From Vibrio cyclitrophicus (GTDB taxonomy: Bacteria; Pseudomonadota; Gammaproteobacteria; Enterobacterales; Vibrionaceae): a DNA stretch of 64,000 nucleotides. The stretch's first letter is position 1. Each line of letters begins with the position of its first letter. The stretch lies in assembly GCA_023206055.1 (NCBI GenBank), contig CP065367.1:992001-1056000 (forward strand). The letters run 5' to 3'. A program made the translations under genes and the position numbers. Shown here piece by piece: positions 43,252 through 50,617 of this stretch. Under the pieces are notes generated by a model. That model saw only the letters and a program-made list of their open reading frames with translations. It was not told the origin of the DNA and did not search any database.

Positions 43252-44235
43252 ATGATGAAAGAGGCGGAATTGATACCAACGCAACCAGTAAGTGTGAGAG
43301 AACGCTTTGGGATCGACAGCAATCTAACCGTGATGGCATTTGAACATGCGGGCGAATATGTGCCGAAAGTCGACCCTAATTACTGTTTTGACCCCGAAGT
43401 GACGCTGGCTATATTGGCGGGGTTCACCTCCAATCGTCGCACGCTGATTCAAGGCACACATGGGACGGGCAAGTCATCTCACATTGAACAAATCGCCGCG
43501 AGATTGAACTGGCCATGCTTGAGGATCAACCTAGACGGACACTTAAGTCGCTTGGATTTCATAGGTAAAGACAGCATCGTCATTAAAGACGGAATGCAGG
43601 TGACTGAGTTTAAAGAAGGTATTCTTCCGCAGAGCATTCAACAACCCATCGCACTGGTGTTAGATGAGTACGACGCTGGTCGCCCTGACGTGATGTTTGT
43701 GATTCAACAACTATTAGAGCAAGACGGGAAATACACCTCTTTAGAACAAAACCGAGTGATCACGCCTCACCCTTCTTTTCGCTTGTTTGCTACCTGCAAT
43801 ACGCTTGGCTTAGGTAACTTCTCCGGTTTGTATTCGGGCACTCAAGTGCTTAACCACAGTCAGTTAGATAGATGGAACATCATCGCCACGCTTAACTATT
43901 TAGATCCACAGCATGAAACTAAGATCGTGTTATCCAAGCTTCCAGAGCTGAATAATGAAAGTGGCCGACAACTGGTTGAGAAAATGATCGCCACCGCAGT
44001 ATTAACGCGTAACGGGTTTCGGGCTGGTGACCTTTCAACGGTGATGTCTCCGCGAACGGTGCTCACTTGGGCTGAAAATATCCAAATATTCGACGATGTT
44101 GCGACGGCATTTAGGCTTTCATTCTTAAATCGCTGCGAAGACGAAGAAAAAGAACTGGTTAGCGAATACTATTTCCGTTGCTTTGGTGAAGATTTAGAAA
44201 CGCCTACTCAAAACTATTCCCACTCGGAGTCGTAA
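43252..44235 (+). CDS. CobS-like MoxR-class AAA+ ATPase
   Basis: A 327-residue AAA+ ATPase like the CobS subunit of aerobic cobaltochelatase. Walker A GTHGTGKS lies at 68-75, RINLDGHLSRLDFIGKD at 91-107, Walker B IALVLDEYD at 133-141, and sensor 1 FRLFATCN follows. There are two adjacent Met codons, with GAGGG upstream. No cobN or other cobalamin-synthesis gene is in the window, so a chelatase role is unlikely. Paired MoxR/VWA proteins activate enzymes elsewhere (NorQ/NorD, CbbQ/CbbO, RavA/ViaA). Here the nearest target is Xsc, which is transcribed from the same divergent region. Confidence 0.85.
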   Translation: MMKEAELIPTQPVSVRERFGIDSNLTVMAFEHAGEYVPKVDPNYCFDPEVTLAILAGFTSNRRTLIQGTHGTGKSSHIEQIAARLNWPCLRINLDGHLSRLDFIGKDSIVIKDGMQVTEFKEGILPQSIQQPIALVLDEYDAGRPDVMFVIQQLLEQDGKYTSLEQNRVITPHPSFRLFATCNTLGLGNFSGLYSGTQVLNHSQLDRWNIIATLNYLDPQHETKIVLSKLPELNNESGRQLVEKMIATAVLTRNGFRAGDLSTVMSPRTVLTWAENIQIFDDVATAFRLSFLNRCEDEEKELVSEYYFRCFGEDLETPTQNYSHSES

Positions 44236-44238
44236 ACC

Positions 44239-45960
44239 ATGGCCAATGTTTCTTCCCAGCAGAAAAAGATCATCGATCTTGGCGTATCTGTCGCCAGAGC
44301 GATCAGCGGTGAGTTGAGTCTGAATTATCGGGGAGAACGTCTCTATAGAGGCAATAGCCCCTGTTATTATCAGTCTGCACATACTAACGATCTCACCTTT
44401 GTGTCTCGCCATGAGTTGAAAAACAGCAAACTTTCGATGCAAGGCAAGATCGATTCATCAGCATTACGACTCTTACTTTCAGATGCTGATCTTCACTATT
44501 CATTACGACCGAAAAACGAAGTCGAACGTCTGTTATATGATTTCTGCGAACAAGTACGAATTGAATCGCAAGTTCCATCTTATTTAAGAGGTGTAACCAC
44601 CAGTATTCAGTTCAATTTTGCGTATTGGAGCGACCAATATCATCAGAATGGCTTCACCGAATCACGAATCGGCATGTTGCTGTTTACACTGATGCAAGTC
44701 ATCCACACCCGCTTAACCGGTGTTCCAGTTTCGGAGCCGATTGCTGAAACCATTGAATCGACTCGCGCCGGCATCGTGCCTACTTTTGGGCACAGCCTGA
44801 AGCGCTTAAAGCAACATAGAACCGACCAACAACAGTTTGCTCACTGCGCCAATGAGCTTGCAGCCCTTGCACAAGAGCTAATAACCCAAGAACAAGAGAG
44901 CGATAACTCGCCCACGCCAACAGTTGAAGAAGACATTAAGATCCTTGCACAACTTGCCTTAATTGTGGATGGTGACATTCAAGATGAAGACGTCGATACC
45001 GACATCACAGGCAGTAGCAAGGTATTCGAGCTGTCGGGCGCCAATTATCAGGTCTTTAATTCAGAATTGGATCAAGTCATCGCGGCAGACAAACTCGTCA
45101 GGCGCGCCCTATTACTCGAACTGAGACAAAAGCTCACCGATGACATCATGGCGAGACAAGTCAACACTCGCCGTTTAGCCGCGATGCTCACTCGCTTTGT
45201 TGCCACTCCTCAAACGAACCGACGTCAGGATCATTTAGAAGAAGGCATTGTTAACGCCACTACCATCACCAAGCTCATCACATCGCCATTAGATCGCACT
45301 GTCTTTTATCAACCAGACATTGGCGCATCTCATCAATGTGCCATCACGTTTTTGATGGACTGCTCAGGCTCAATGCAAAAGCACAGTCACAAGCTAAGCC
45401 TACTGATGGATACAATTCTCAAATCCGTTGGGCTGGCCAGCATTCCTTTTGAGATTATTGGCTTCACCACCAATAACTGGAATGGTGGCAAGGTTTATCG
45501 GCAGTGGCTTAAGCAAGGTCAGCCGAAACACCCAGGCCGCTTAAACGAAGTTCGACATATTGTGTTTAAAGATTTTGATACACATTGGAGACGCTCTCGC
45601 CTTGGCATTGCCAGCCTTCGGAAAGCAGACATCTTTAAAGAAGGGATTGATGGCGAAGCGGTGCAGTTCGCTAGTCAGCGGTTGCAACAGCACACCGCAC
45701 AACGAAAGGTTTTGGTTGTGTTCTCAGACGGTTGTCCGATGGATACCGCCACCAGCACCGCCAACGATCAGTTCTATTTGGATAACCACCTCAAACAAGT
45801 CATTGAGCGTGAATCAACCAAGAACAGTATCGAAATTCATGGTGTGGGAATGGGCGTCGATTTAAGCCCGTACTACCGCAGTAACATCACCTTAGATGTA
45901 CAGGAAAGCTGCTTGTTTGGGTTATCTAGGAGCATCTTTGAGATGCTAAAGCGTGCTTAA
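44239..45960 (+). CDS. CobT-like VWA-domain protein
   Basis: A 573-residue partner of the preceding ATPase, starting three bases after its stop. The N-terminal half is helical with an acidic stretch (EEDIKILAQLALIVDGDIQDEDVDTD, about 230-255). The C-terminal VWA domain has the MIDAS metal site D374-C-S-G-S378 (FLMDCSGSMQKHSHKL), a second conserved threonine and the VVFSDGCPMDT strand (about 494-504). The layout matches CobT. With the AAA+ ring it should form a remodelling machine that docks a client through the VWA metal site. The client is unknown; Xsc is the best guess from position. Confidence 0.85.
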   Translation: MANVSSQQKKIIDLGVSVARAISGELSLNYRGERLYRGNSPCYYQSAHTNDLTFVSRHELKNSKLSMQGKIDSSALRLLLSDADLHYSLRPKNEVERLLYDFCEQVRIESQVPSYLRGVTTSIQFNFAYWSDQYHQNGFTESRIGMLLFTLMQVIHTRLTGVPVSEPIAETIESTRAGIVPTFGHSLKRLKQHRTDQQQFAHCANELAALAQELITQEQESDNSPTPTVEEDIKILAQLALIVDGDIQDEDVDTDITGSSKVFELSGANYQVFNSELDQVIAADKLVRRALLLELRQKLTDDIMARQVNTRRLAAMLTRFVATPQTNRRQDHLEEGIVNATTITKLITSPLDRTVFYQPDIGASHQCAITFLMDCSGSMQKHSHKLSLLMDTILKSVGLASIPFEIIGFTTNNWNGGKVYRQWLKQGQPKHPGRLNEVRHIVFKDFDTHWRRSRLGIASLRKADIFKEGIDGEAVQFASQRLQQHTAQRKVLVVFSDGCPMDTATSTANDQFYLDNHLKQVIERESTKNSIEIHGVGMGVDLSPYYRSNITLDVQESCLFGLSRSIFEMLKRA

Positions 45961-46011
45961 ACATGGGAGGCTTAGGCTAGCCAATAGCTAGCCTCCTTTG
46001 TCGAGAATGGT

Positions 46012-46779
46012 TTAGGAAGAGCCAAGTAACGACCATGCAGAGACCGCCATCAAGTACCCACCAATCAACATCAACACAATAAACACCAGTTTTCTCAGTT
46101 GATCATTCGACAACGGTGGTGGGAAACGTCGAGCAAACATCGTAACAAGCGCCACCAAGGGAACAGCGATCGCTGATAACCAAAGTATGCTCGGTTCCAT
46201 GTCGCCTGCAGCGTAAACATTGACAGTACGTGACATCGACGTACAAGCGAACACCATCAGCAGTGTGCTTCGCACCAGATCGAGCGTAAAAGGTTGTCGA
46301 TAGAGATGGTAAACAATCGGTGGGCCTGCCATACCGAATAACCCACCCGCGAGCCCAGAACTAAAACCAGATAACAAGAAAGATACCGTTGCCGAACGGT
46401 CCTTTCTGGTTTTAGGTTTGAACATAAAACTCAAACCTGCGAATAGCACCATCGCCCCCAATAGTCCTCGGAGAATATTCGTGGCCGAATCGCTCAACTC
46501 GTCTAGCAAGAACACCCCCATCGACACGCCGGGGATAATACCGATGACTAACACCACCAGAATCTTGAGTTCACCAAGTAAAGGCTTACCCATCAACGCG
46601 ACCAAGCAATTGAACAAGGTCACAATACTGACCACAGCGGCTATAACGGGTAAGGAAACCAAATTAAGGCTGACCGTTAAACCAATCACGATGATACCGA
46701 GGCCAAAACCCGTAACCGTTTGGAAGTAGGTACCTACCGCAATAGTGGCAAGAATGGCGAGTAAAACAGGTAACTCCAT
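46012..46779 (-). CDS. TauE/SafE-family sulfite exporter
   Basis: A 255-residue membrane protein with about eight segments in two similar halves, beginning LLAILATIAVGTYFQTVTGFGLGIIVIGL and containing GFSSGLAGGLFGMAGPPIVYHLY (about 133-155), the TauE/SafE repeat motif. It should export the sulfite released by Xsc, which is toxic. The ATG at 46779 is preferred because AGGATTGCTA precedes it. It lies 68 bases after pta on the same strand, so co-transcription is likely. Confidence 0.88.
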   Translation of the reverse strand: MELPVLLAILATIAVGTYFQTVTGFGLGIIVIGLTVSLNLVSLPVIAAVVSIVTLFNCLVALMGKPLLGELKILVVLVIGIIPGVSMGVFLLDELSDSATNILRGLLGAMVLFAGLSFMFKPKTRKDRSATVSFLLSGFSSGLAGGLFGMAGPPIVYHLYRQPFTLDLVRSTLLMVFACTSMSRTVNVYAAGDMEPSILWLSAIAVPLVALVTMFARRFPPPLSNDQLRKLVFIVLMLIGGYLMAVSAWSLLGSS

Positions 46780-46846
46780 TAGCAATCCTAATTAGGTTGA
46801 TTTGAATGTAAGTGCGAATTTGAGTACTAGATTCGTGAGCTAGATG

Positions 46847-47920
46847 TTAATACCGGAACTCAAATGCCGACTCTTCTTTGTCTTCAACATCAACTTCAGT
46901 ATCAACCTTAGAGTCAGACACTTTCCCTTGCTGTGCTTGTACAGCAGTAACCGCAATTACATTGAAGATATCTTCCGCGCTACACCCTCTGGATAAGTCA
47001 TTGGCAGGCTGATTCAATCCTTGCAGTAACGGGCCAATAGCGACCGCGCCACCTAACCTTTCTGCGAGCTTATAGCCTATGTTCCCCGCTTCTAAATTGG
47101 GGAAAATCAATACATTAGATTGGCCTTTCACTTCTGAATCGGGCAGCTTTTTCGCGGCTATTTCAGTGACAATCGCGGCATCGAGTTGAACGTCCTGATC
47201 GACAGCTATTCCGGGACAACGTTGTTTCACTAACTGAGCGGCATTACGAACCTTATCGACCGATTCGTGTTTCGCACTGCCGTTGGTAGAAAACGACAGC
47301 ATTGCCACTTTCGGTTCTTCCATCAACAGCGTTTGAGCACTGTTTGATGCCGCTACGGCAATCGATGCCAGCTCGGTTTCATTGGGGTTAATCACCAAAC
47401 CACAGTCACTGAAAATCATGCCACCTTTGAGATTATGGAAAGGCTCGCACAGCATCATCAGAAAGAAGCTCGACACCAATTCACTGTCTGGCGCTGGCCC
47501 AATAATCTGCAGCGCCGCTCGTACTACATCAGACGTGGTGTAAACCGCGCCATTAACTGTGCCGTCAACCAGTCCTTCTCGTACCATCAAGTTGGCAAAA
47601 ATCAGTGGGTCTTTGACCTTCTCCAATGCATCTTCATAAGTCATGCCTTTGGCTTTTCTTAGCTCATAGAGCCGTTCAGCCAACACAGCTTTGAGTGCTG
47701 ACGTTTGTGGTGAAACAATGTGAATGCCCGCGAGATTAATGTGGTTCAACTGCGCCGCTTCGATAATCGCTTTTTCATCGCCGACTAGAGTGATGTAAGC
47801 GAGCTGTTTATCTATCGCCAATCGCGCCGCTTTGAGTACACGAGGGTCTTCTGCTTCACTCAAAACCACTCGCTTGCGATCTAAGTGAGCCTTATCAATA
47901 ATCCGTTCAATCGCCTTCAT
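46847..47920 (-). CDS. pta: Phosphate acetyltransferase
   Basis: A 357-residue short-form Pta, the single catalytic domain without the N-terminal extension of the E. coli housekeeping enzyme. The family motif MLSFSTNGSAKHESVDKVRNA is near 206-226, and LIFPNLEAGNIGYKLAERLGGAVAIGPLLQGLNQPANDLSRGCS (about 278-321) forms the CoA and phosphate site. It turns the acetyl phosphate made by Xsc into acetyl-CoA. An acidic tail (DTEVDVEDKEES) is added at the end. The ATG at 47920 has GGA upstream. It is divergent from the iclR-type gene. Confidence 0.93.
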   Translation of the reverse strand: MKAIERIIDKAHLDRKRVVLSEAEDPRVLKAARLAIDKQLAYITLVGDEKAIIEAAQLNHINLAGIHIVSPQTSALKAVLAERLYELRKAKGMTYEDALEKVKDPLIFANLMVREGLVDGTVNGAVYTTSDVVRAALQIIGPAPDSELVSSFFLMMLCEPFHNLKGGMIFSDCGLVINPNETELASIAVAASNSAQTLLMEEPKVAMLSFSTNGSAKHESVDKVRNAAQLVKQRCPGIAVDQDVQLDAAIVTEIAAKKLPDSEVKGQSNVLIFPNLEAGNIGYKLAERLGGAVAIGPLLQGLNQPANDLSRGCSAEDIFNVIAVTAVQAQQGKVSDSKVDTEVDVEDKEESAFEFRY

Positions 47921-47943
47921 CTTAAATTCCATTTATTGAGATT

Positions 47944-47953
47944 AATTGTTCCA
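47944..47953. promoter_or_regulatory. AATTGTTCCA motif in the pta/iclR divergent region
   Basis: The 10-mer AATTGTTCCA, in the context GATTAATTGTTCCATAAT, is the inverse of TGGAACAATT at 43106-43115 upstream of xsc. It lies 24 bases upstream of the pta start and about 120 bases upstream of the regulator start, where an IclR protein would be expected to act. Confidence 0.45.
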
Positions 47954-48073
47954 TAATTTATATTTATATAATTGAAATAATAAAAAAGGTCAAATTTTAT
48001 TCAGATAATTGAAGATTTTTAATTTGGTATGTACACTCTTATACATAGACATATCGCAAGGATGAATCACTGT

Positions 48074-48856
48074 ATGCAAACAGAAACACCACAAGTTCAA
48101 GGAGATACGCCCACTCTCCGACTTTTTGCACTATTAGAGGTGATAGCGCAAAAAGATGAGTTTATTTCTCTTCAAGGGCTCGTCGAAGAAACCGGACTAC
48201 CGAAACCAACTCTGCACCGCATGCTGCAACAATTAGAAGCTGCGGGCATCATTCAAAGAGATGGTGACGAAAAGCATTACAGCTCTGGCATTCGACTCAG
48301 AAAGCTTGCTGAAAATCTGCTGTTCAATAGCACCATGCACAGTGCACGACGCACTATTCTTGAAAACCTTAGAGCAGAAGTCGGCGAGAGCTGCAACCTA
48401 ACGGCACTGTCGAGCGGTGAAATCATCTATCTTGATCGCGCAGAAACCGAAGCCCCGCTGCGCTTCCATCTACAGCCAGGCTCTCGCGTACCCGTGCATT
48501 GCTCAGCCACAGGCAAACTGTTTTTGGCGCACATGTCAAAATCACAACGCAGAAGACTGATCGAAAGTGTGCCACTCACTCAATACACAGTGAAAACCAT
48601 TACCGACTATTCGACGCTAGAGAAAGACATCGAAGAAGCGAAGATCCAAGGCTTTGCTATTGATGATGAAGAGTTCTTACCAGGGCTAGTCTGTATCGCC
48701 GTATTGATACCGTCTTCTACTGGCCAATCCAATCTTGGCTTAGCAATACAAGCACCAGTGATTCGAGTAAAACCAGACGAAGCGATCAAGTTTCTGCCAC
48801 CTCTTCAAAAAGCAGCCAAAGCGCTCGCGAAGATAGAGTCTGATAACTGGGGCTAG
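48074..48856 (+). CDS. IclR-family transcriptional regulator
   Basis: A 260-residue regulator. An N-terminal winged helix (about 10-70, ISLQGLVEETGLPKPTLHRMLQQLEAAGII) is followed by the IclR effector domain with YLDRAETEAPLRFHLQPGSRVPVHCSATGKLFLA (about 127-160), a hallmark stretch. It is divergent from pta and upstream of gabD, and is the only regulator inside the taurine-to-acetyl-CoA set, so it probably controls that set. Other bacteria use the MocR-type TauR for this, which is not seen here. Upstream Met codons at 48029 and 48062 are possible starts. Confidence 0.85.
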   Translation: MQTETPQVQGDTPTLRLFALLEVIAQKDEFISLQGLVEETGLPKPTLHRMLQQLEAAGIIQRDGDEKHYSSGIRLRKLAENLLFNSTMHSARRTILENLRAEVGESCNLTALSSGEIIYLDRAETEAPLRFHLQPGSRVPVHCSATGKLFLAHMSKSQRRRLIESVPLTQYTVKTITDYSTLEKDIEEAKIQGFAIDDEEFLPGLVCIAVLIPSSTGQSNLGLAIQAPVIRVKPDEAIKFLPPLQKAAKALAKIESDNWG

Positions 48857-48909
48857 ATAGAAGATTTATCTCAGAGAATAGCCAAGATTAGCGAATTAAC
48901 ACCCATACC

Positions 48910-48936
48910 CTTCGACCAATGAACATTTGGTCGAAG
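48910..48936. repeat. Inverted repeat between iclR-type gene and gabD
   Basis: A perfect 10-bp inverted repeat (CTTCGACCAA / TTGGTCGAAG) with a 7-base spacer and no T run. It lies 54 bases after the regulator stop and 68 bases before the gabD start. It could be a transcript hairpin or an operator. Confidence 0.7.
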
Positions 48937-49003
48937 TCATTTGAACACTCGCCAACCCGCACATAAGCAACACGTCTAAAGTAATCACAACAAAGGAAAC
49001 ACG

Positions 49004-50431
49004 ATGCTAAACATTAACAACCAGCACTTACTCTCTTTTATGGTGACAGAAGCGAACAACGCAGTTGCAGTCACAAACCCAGCAACGGGTGAGCTTATTG
49101 GGCATGCACCAATCTCATCTGAGGCAGAGTTAGAGAGCGCTATCGAACGCGCTCATGTTGCGCAGAAAGAGTGGGCAAAAATTCCCGCTAAATCCCGTGC
49201 TGCATTGCTAAGTGGTTGGCATCAACTGATCCTTGAAAACAAAGAAGATCTTGCTCGCCTAATGACCATCGAACAAGGTAAGCCGTTAGCAGAAGCGACG
49301 GGCGAAGTAGTGTATGGCGCGAGTTTCATTGAGTGGTTCGCCGAAGAAGCCAAGCGCACTTACGGTGACTCTATTCCTAGCACAGTCGCTGGCAAACGCT
49401 TAGTAACAATCAAGCAGCCGATTGGGGTCGCGTGTGCCATTACGCCGTGGAACTTTCCGATTGCAATGATCACTCGTAAGGCCGCCCCTGCCCTTGCTGC
49501 TGGCTGTAGTTTTATTGTGAAGCCCTCAGACGAGACGCCCCTTTCTGCATTTGCTGTGGTTGAACTGGCATATCAAGCGGGCATTCCTAAAGATCTACTT
49601 CAAGTGGTGCTAGGTGATAGCCCAGAACAGATCGGTGAGCTTTTCACATCACATCCATTGATCAAAAAGATCTCTTTTACTGGATCGACTCGAGTCGGCA
49701 GTATCTTGATGGCTCAAGCGGCGAAAGGCATTAAGCGCACCTCAATGGAACTGGGCGGCAACGCACCGTTTATCGTGTTTGACGATGCGGATATCGACGC
49801 GGCCGTTCAAGGCGCAATGGCTTCAAAATTCCGTAATGCAGGCCAAACCTGTGTTTGTGCAAACCGTTTCTATGTTCATAGCAAGGTGCATGACGAGTTT
49901 GTAGCAAAATTCGACCAAGCCGTTCAGCAGCTCAAAATGGGTAACGGATTAGATGACGGCGTCACTATTGGCCCCGTGATCAGTGAAAGAGCGAAGCAAA
50001 ACATTCAAGGTTTGATTGACCGCGCCATTGAACAAGGTGCGCAGCCTGTAACCCCAACTCAAGCCTTTAATGGACTGTTCATTCAGCCTGTGGTTCTTAA
50101 GGATGTAAAACACAGCATGGACATCGTTCAACAAGAGATCTTTGGCCCAGTCGCGCCTGTGATGAAATTCGAAACCGATGAAGAACTTATCGAAATGGCC
50201 AACGATACTATTTATGGTTTGGCATCTTACTTCTACAGCCAAAATATCCACCGCGTATGGCAGGTAGCAGAAGCACTTGAATACGGTATGGTTGGCATTA
50301 ATGACGGCATGATCTCAACTGAGGTTGCACCTTTTGGTGGGGTTAAGCAGTCAGGGATTGGCCGTGAAGGCGCTAAAGAAGGCATCGATGAGTATATGGA
50401 TATCAAGTACCTGTGCTTTGGTAGTAACTAG
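49004..50431 (+). CDS. gabD: NAD(P)-dependent succinate-semialdehyde dehydrogenase
   Basis: A 475-residue aldehyde dehydrogenase very close to GabD throughout. It has ACAITPWNFPIAMITRKAAPALAAGC (about 143-168), SFTGSTRVG (about 224-232), the general base in MELGGNAPF (about 246-254) and the catalytic cysteine in GQTCVCANRFYVH (about 282-294). It oxidises succinate semialdehyde to succinate. In this setting it might instead oxidise sulfoacetaldehyde or another small semialdehyde, but the sequence resembles GabD. AAAGGA precedes the ATG. Confidence 0.88.
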   Translation: MLNINNQHLLSFMVTEANNAVAVTNPATGELIGHAPISSEAELESAIERAHVAQKEWAKIPAKSRAALLSGWHQLILENKEDLARLMTIEQGKPLAEATGEVVYGASFIEWFAEEAKRTYGDSIPSTVAGKRLVTIKQPIGVACAITPWNFPIAMITRKAAPALAAGCSFIVKPSDETPLSAFAVVELAYQAGIPKDLLQVVLGDSPEQIGELFTSHPLIKKISFTGSTRVGSILMAQAAKGIKRTSMELGGNAPFIVFDDADIDAAVQGAMASKFRNAGQTCVCANRFYVHSKVHDEFVAKFDQAVQQLKMGNGLDDGVTIGPVISERAKQNIQGLIDRAIEQGAQPVTPTQAFNGLFIQPVVLKDVKHSMDIVQQEIFGPVAPVMKFETDEELIEMANDTIYGLASYFYSQNIHRVWQVAEALEYGMVGINDGMISTEVAPFGGVKQSGIGREGAKEGIDEYMDIKYLCFGSN

Positions 50432-50544
50432 GTCTCGGAAGTAGTTAGGCTTGGTCGCAACTAAGCCTAACTCTTAAACATCGACAAGCTTAAACATCGA
50501 ATAGCCCTGCCAACACCTCTCTTCTGAGCTTCGCCCACACACAC

Positions 50545-50574
50545 CAAAAAAAAACCGCGCTAAATTAGCGCGGC
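50545..50574 (-). terminator. Terminator of glcB
   Basis: On the minus strand CCGCGCTAA-TTTAGCGCGG forms a GC-rich stem followed by a run of nine T, about 45 bases past the glcB stop. Confidence 0.88.
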
Positions 50575-50617
50575 ACCTTGGGCTCGGTTCAAATAGGGGT
50601 ACTTCTTTTTTTATTAT

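Noticed and set aside
43252..45960. Evidence for a cobalamin biosynthesis locus (CobS/CobT names)
   Set aside because: No cobN or other corrin genes lie nearby, and the pair is embedded in a sulfonate pathway; similarity to CobS/CobT alone reflects the MoxR/VWA superfamily.
49004..50431. Sulfoacetaldehyde dehydrogenase
   Set aside because: Placement beside the taurine genes is suggestive, but the sequence follows GabD closely through the active-site region, so succinate-semialdehyde dehydrogenase is the safer call.
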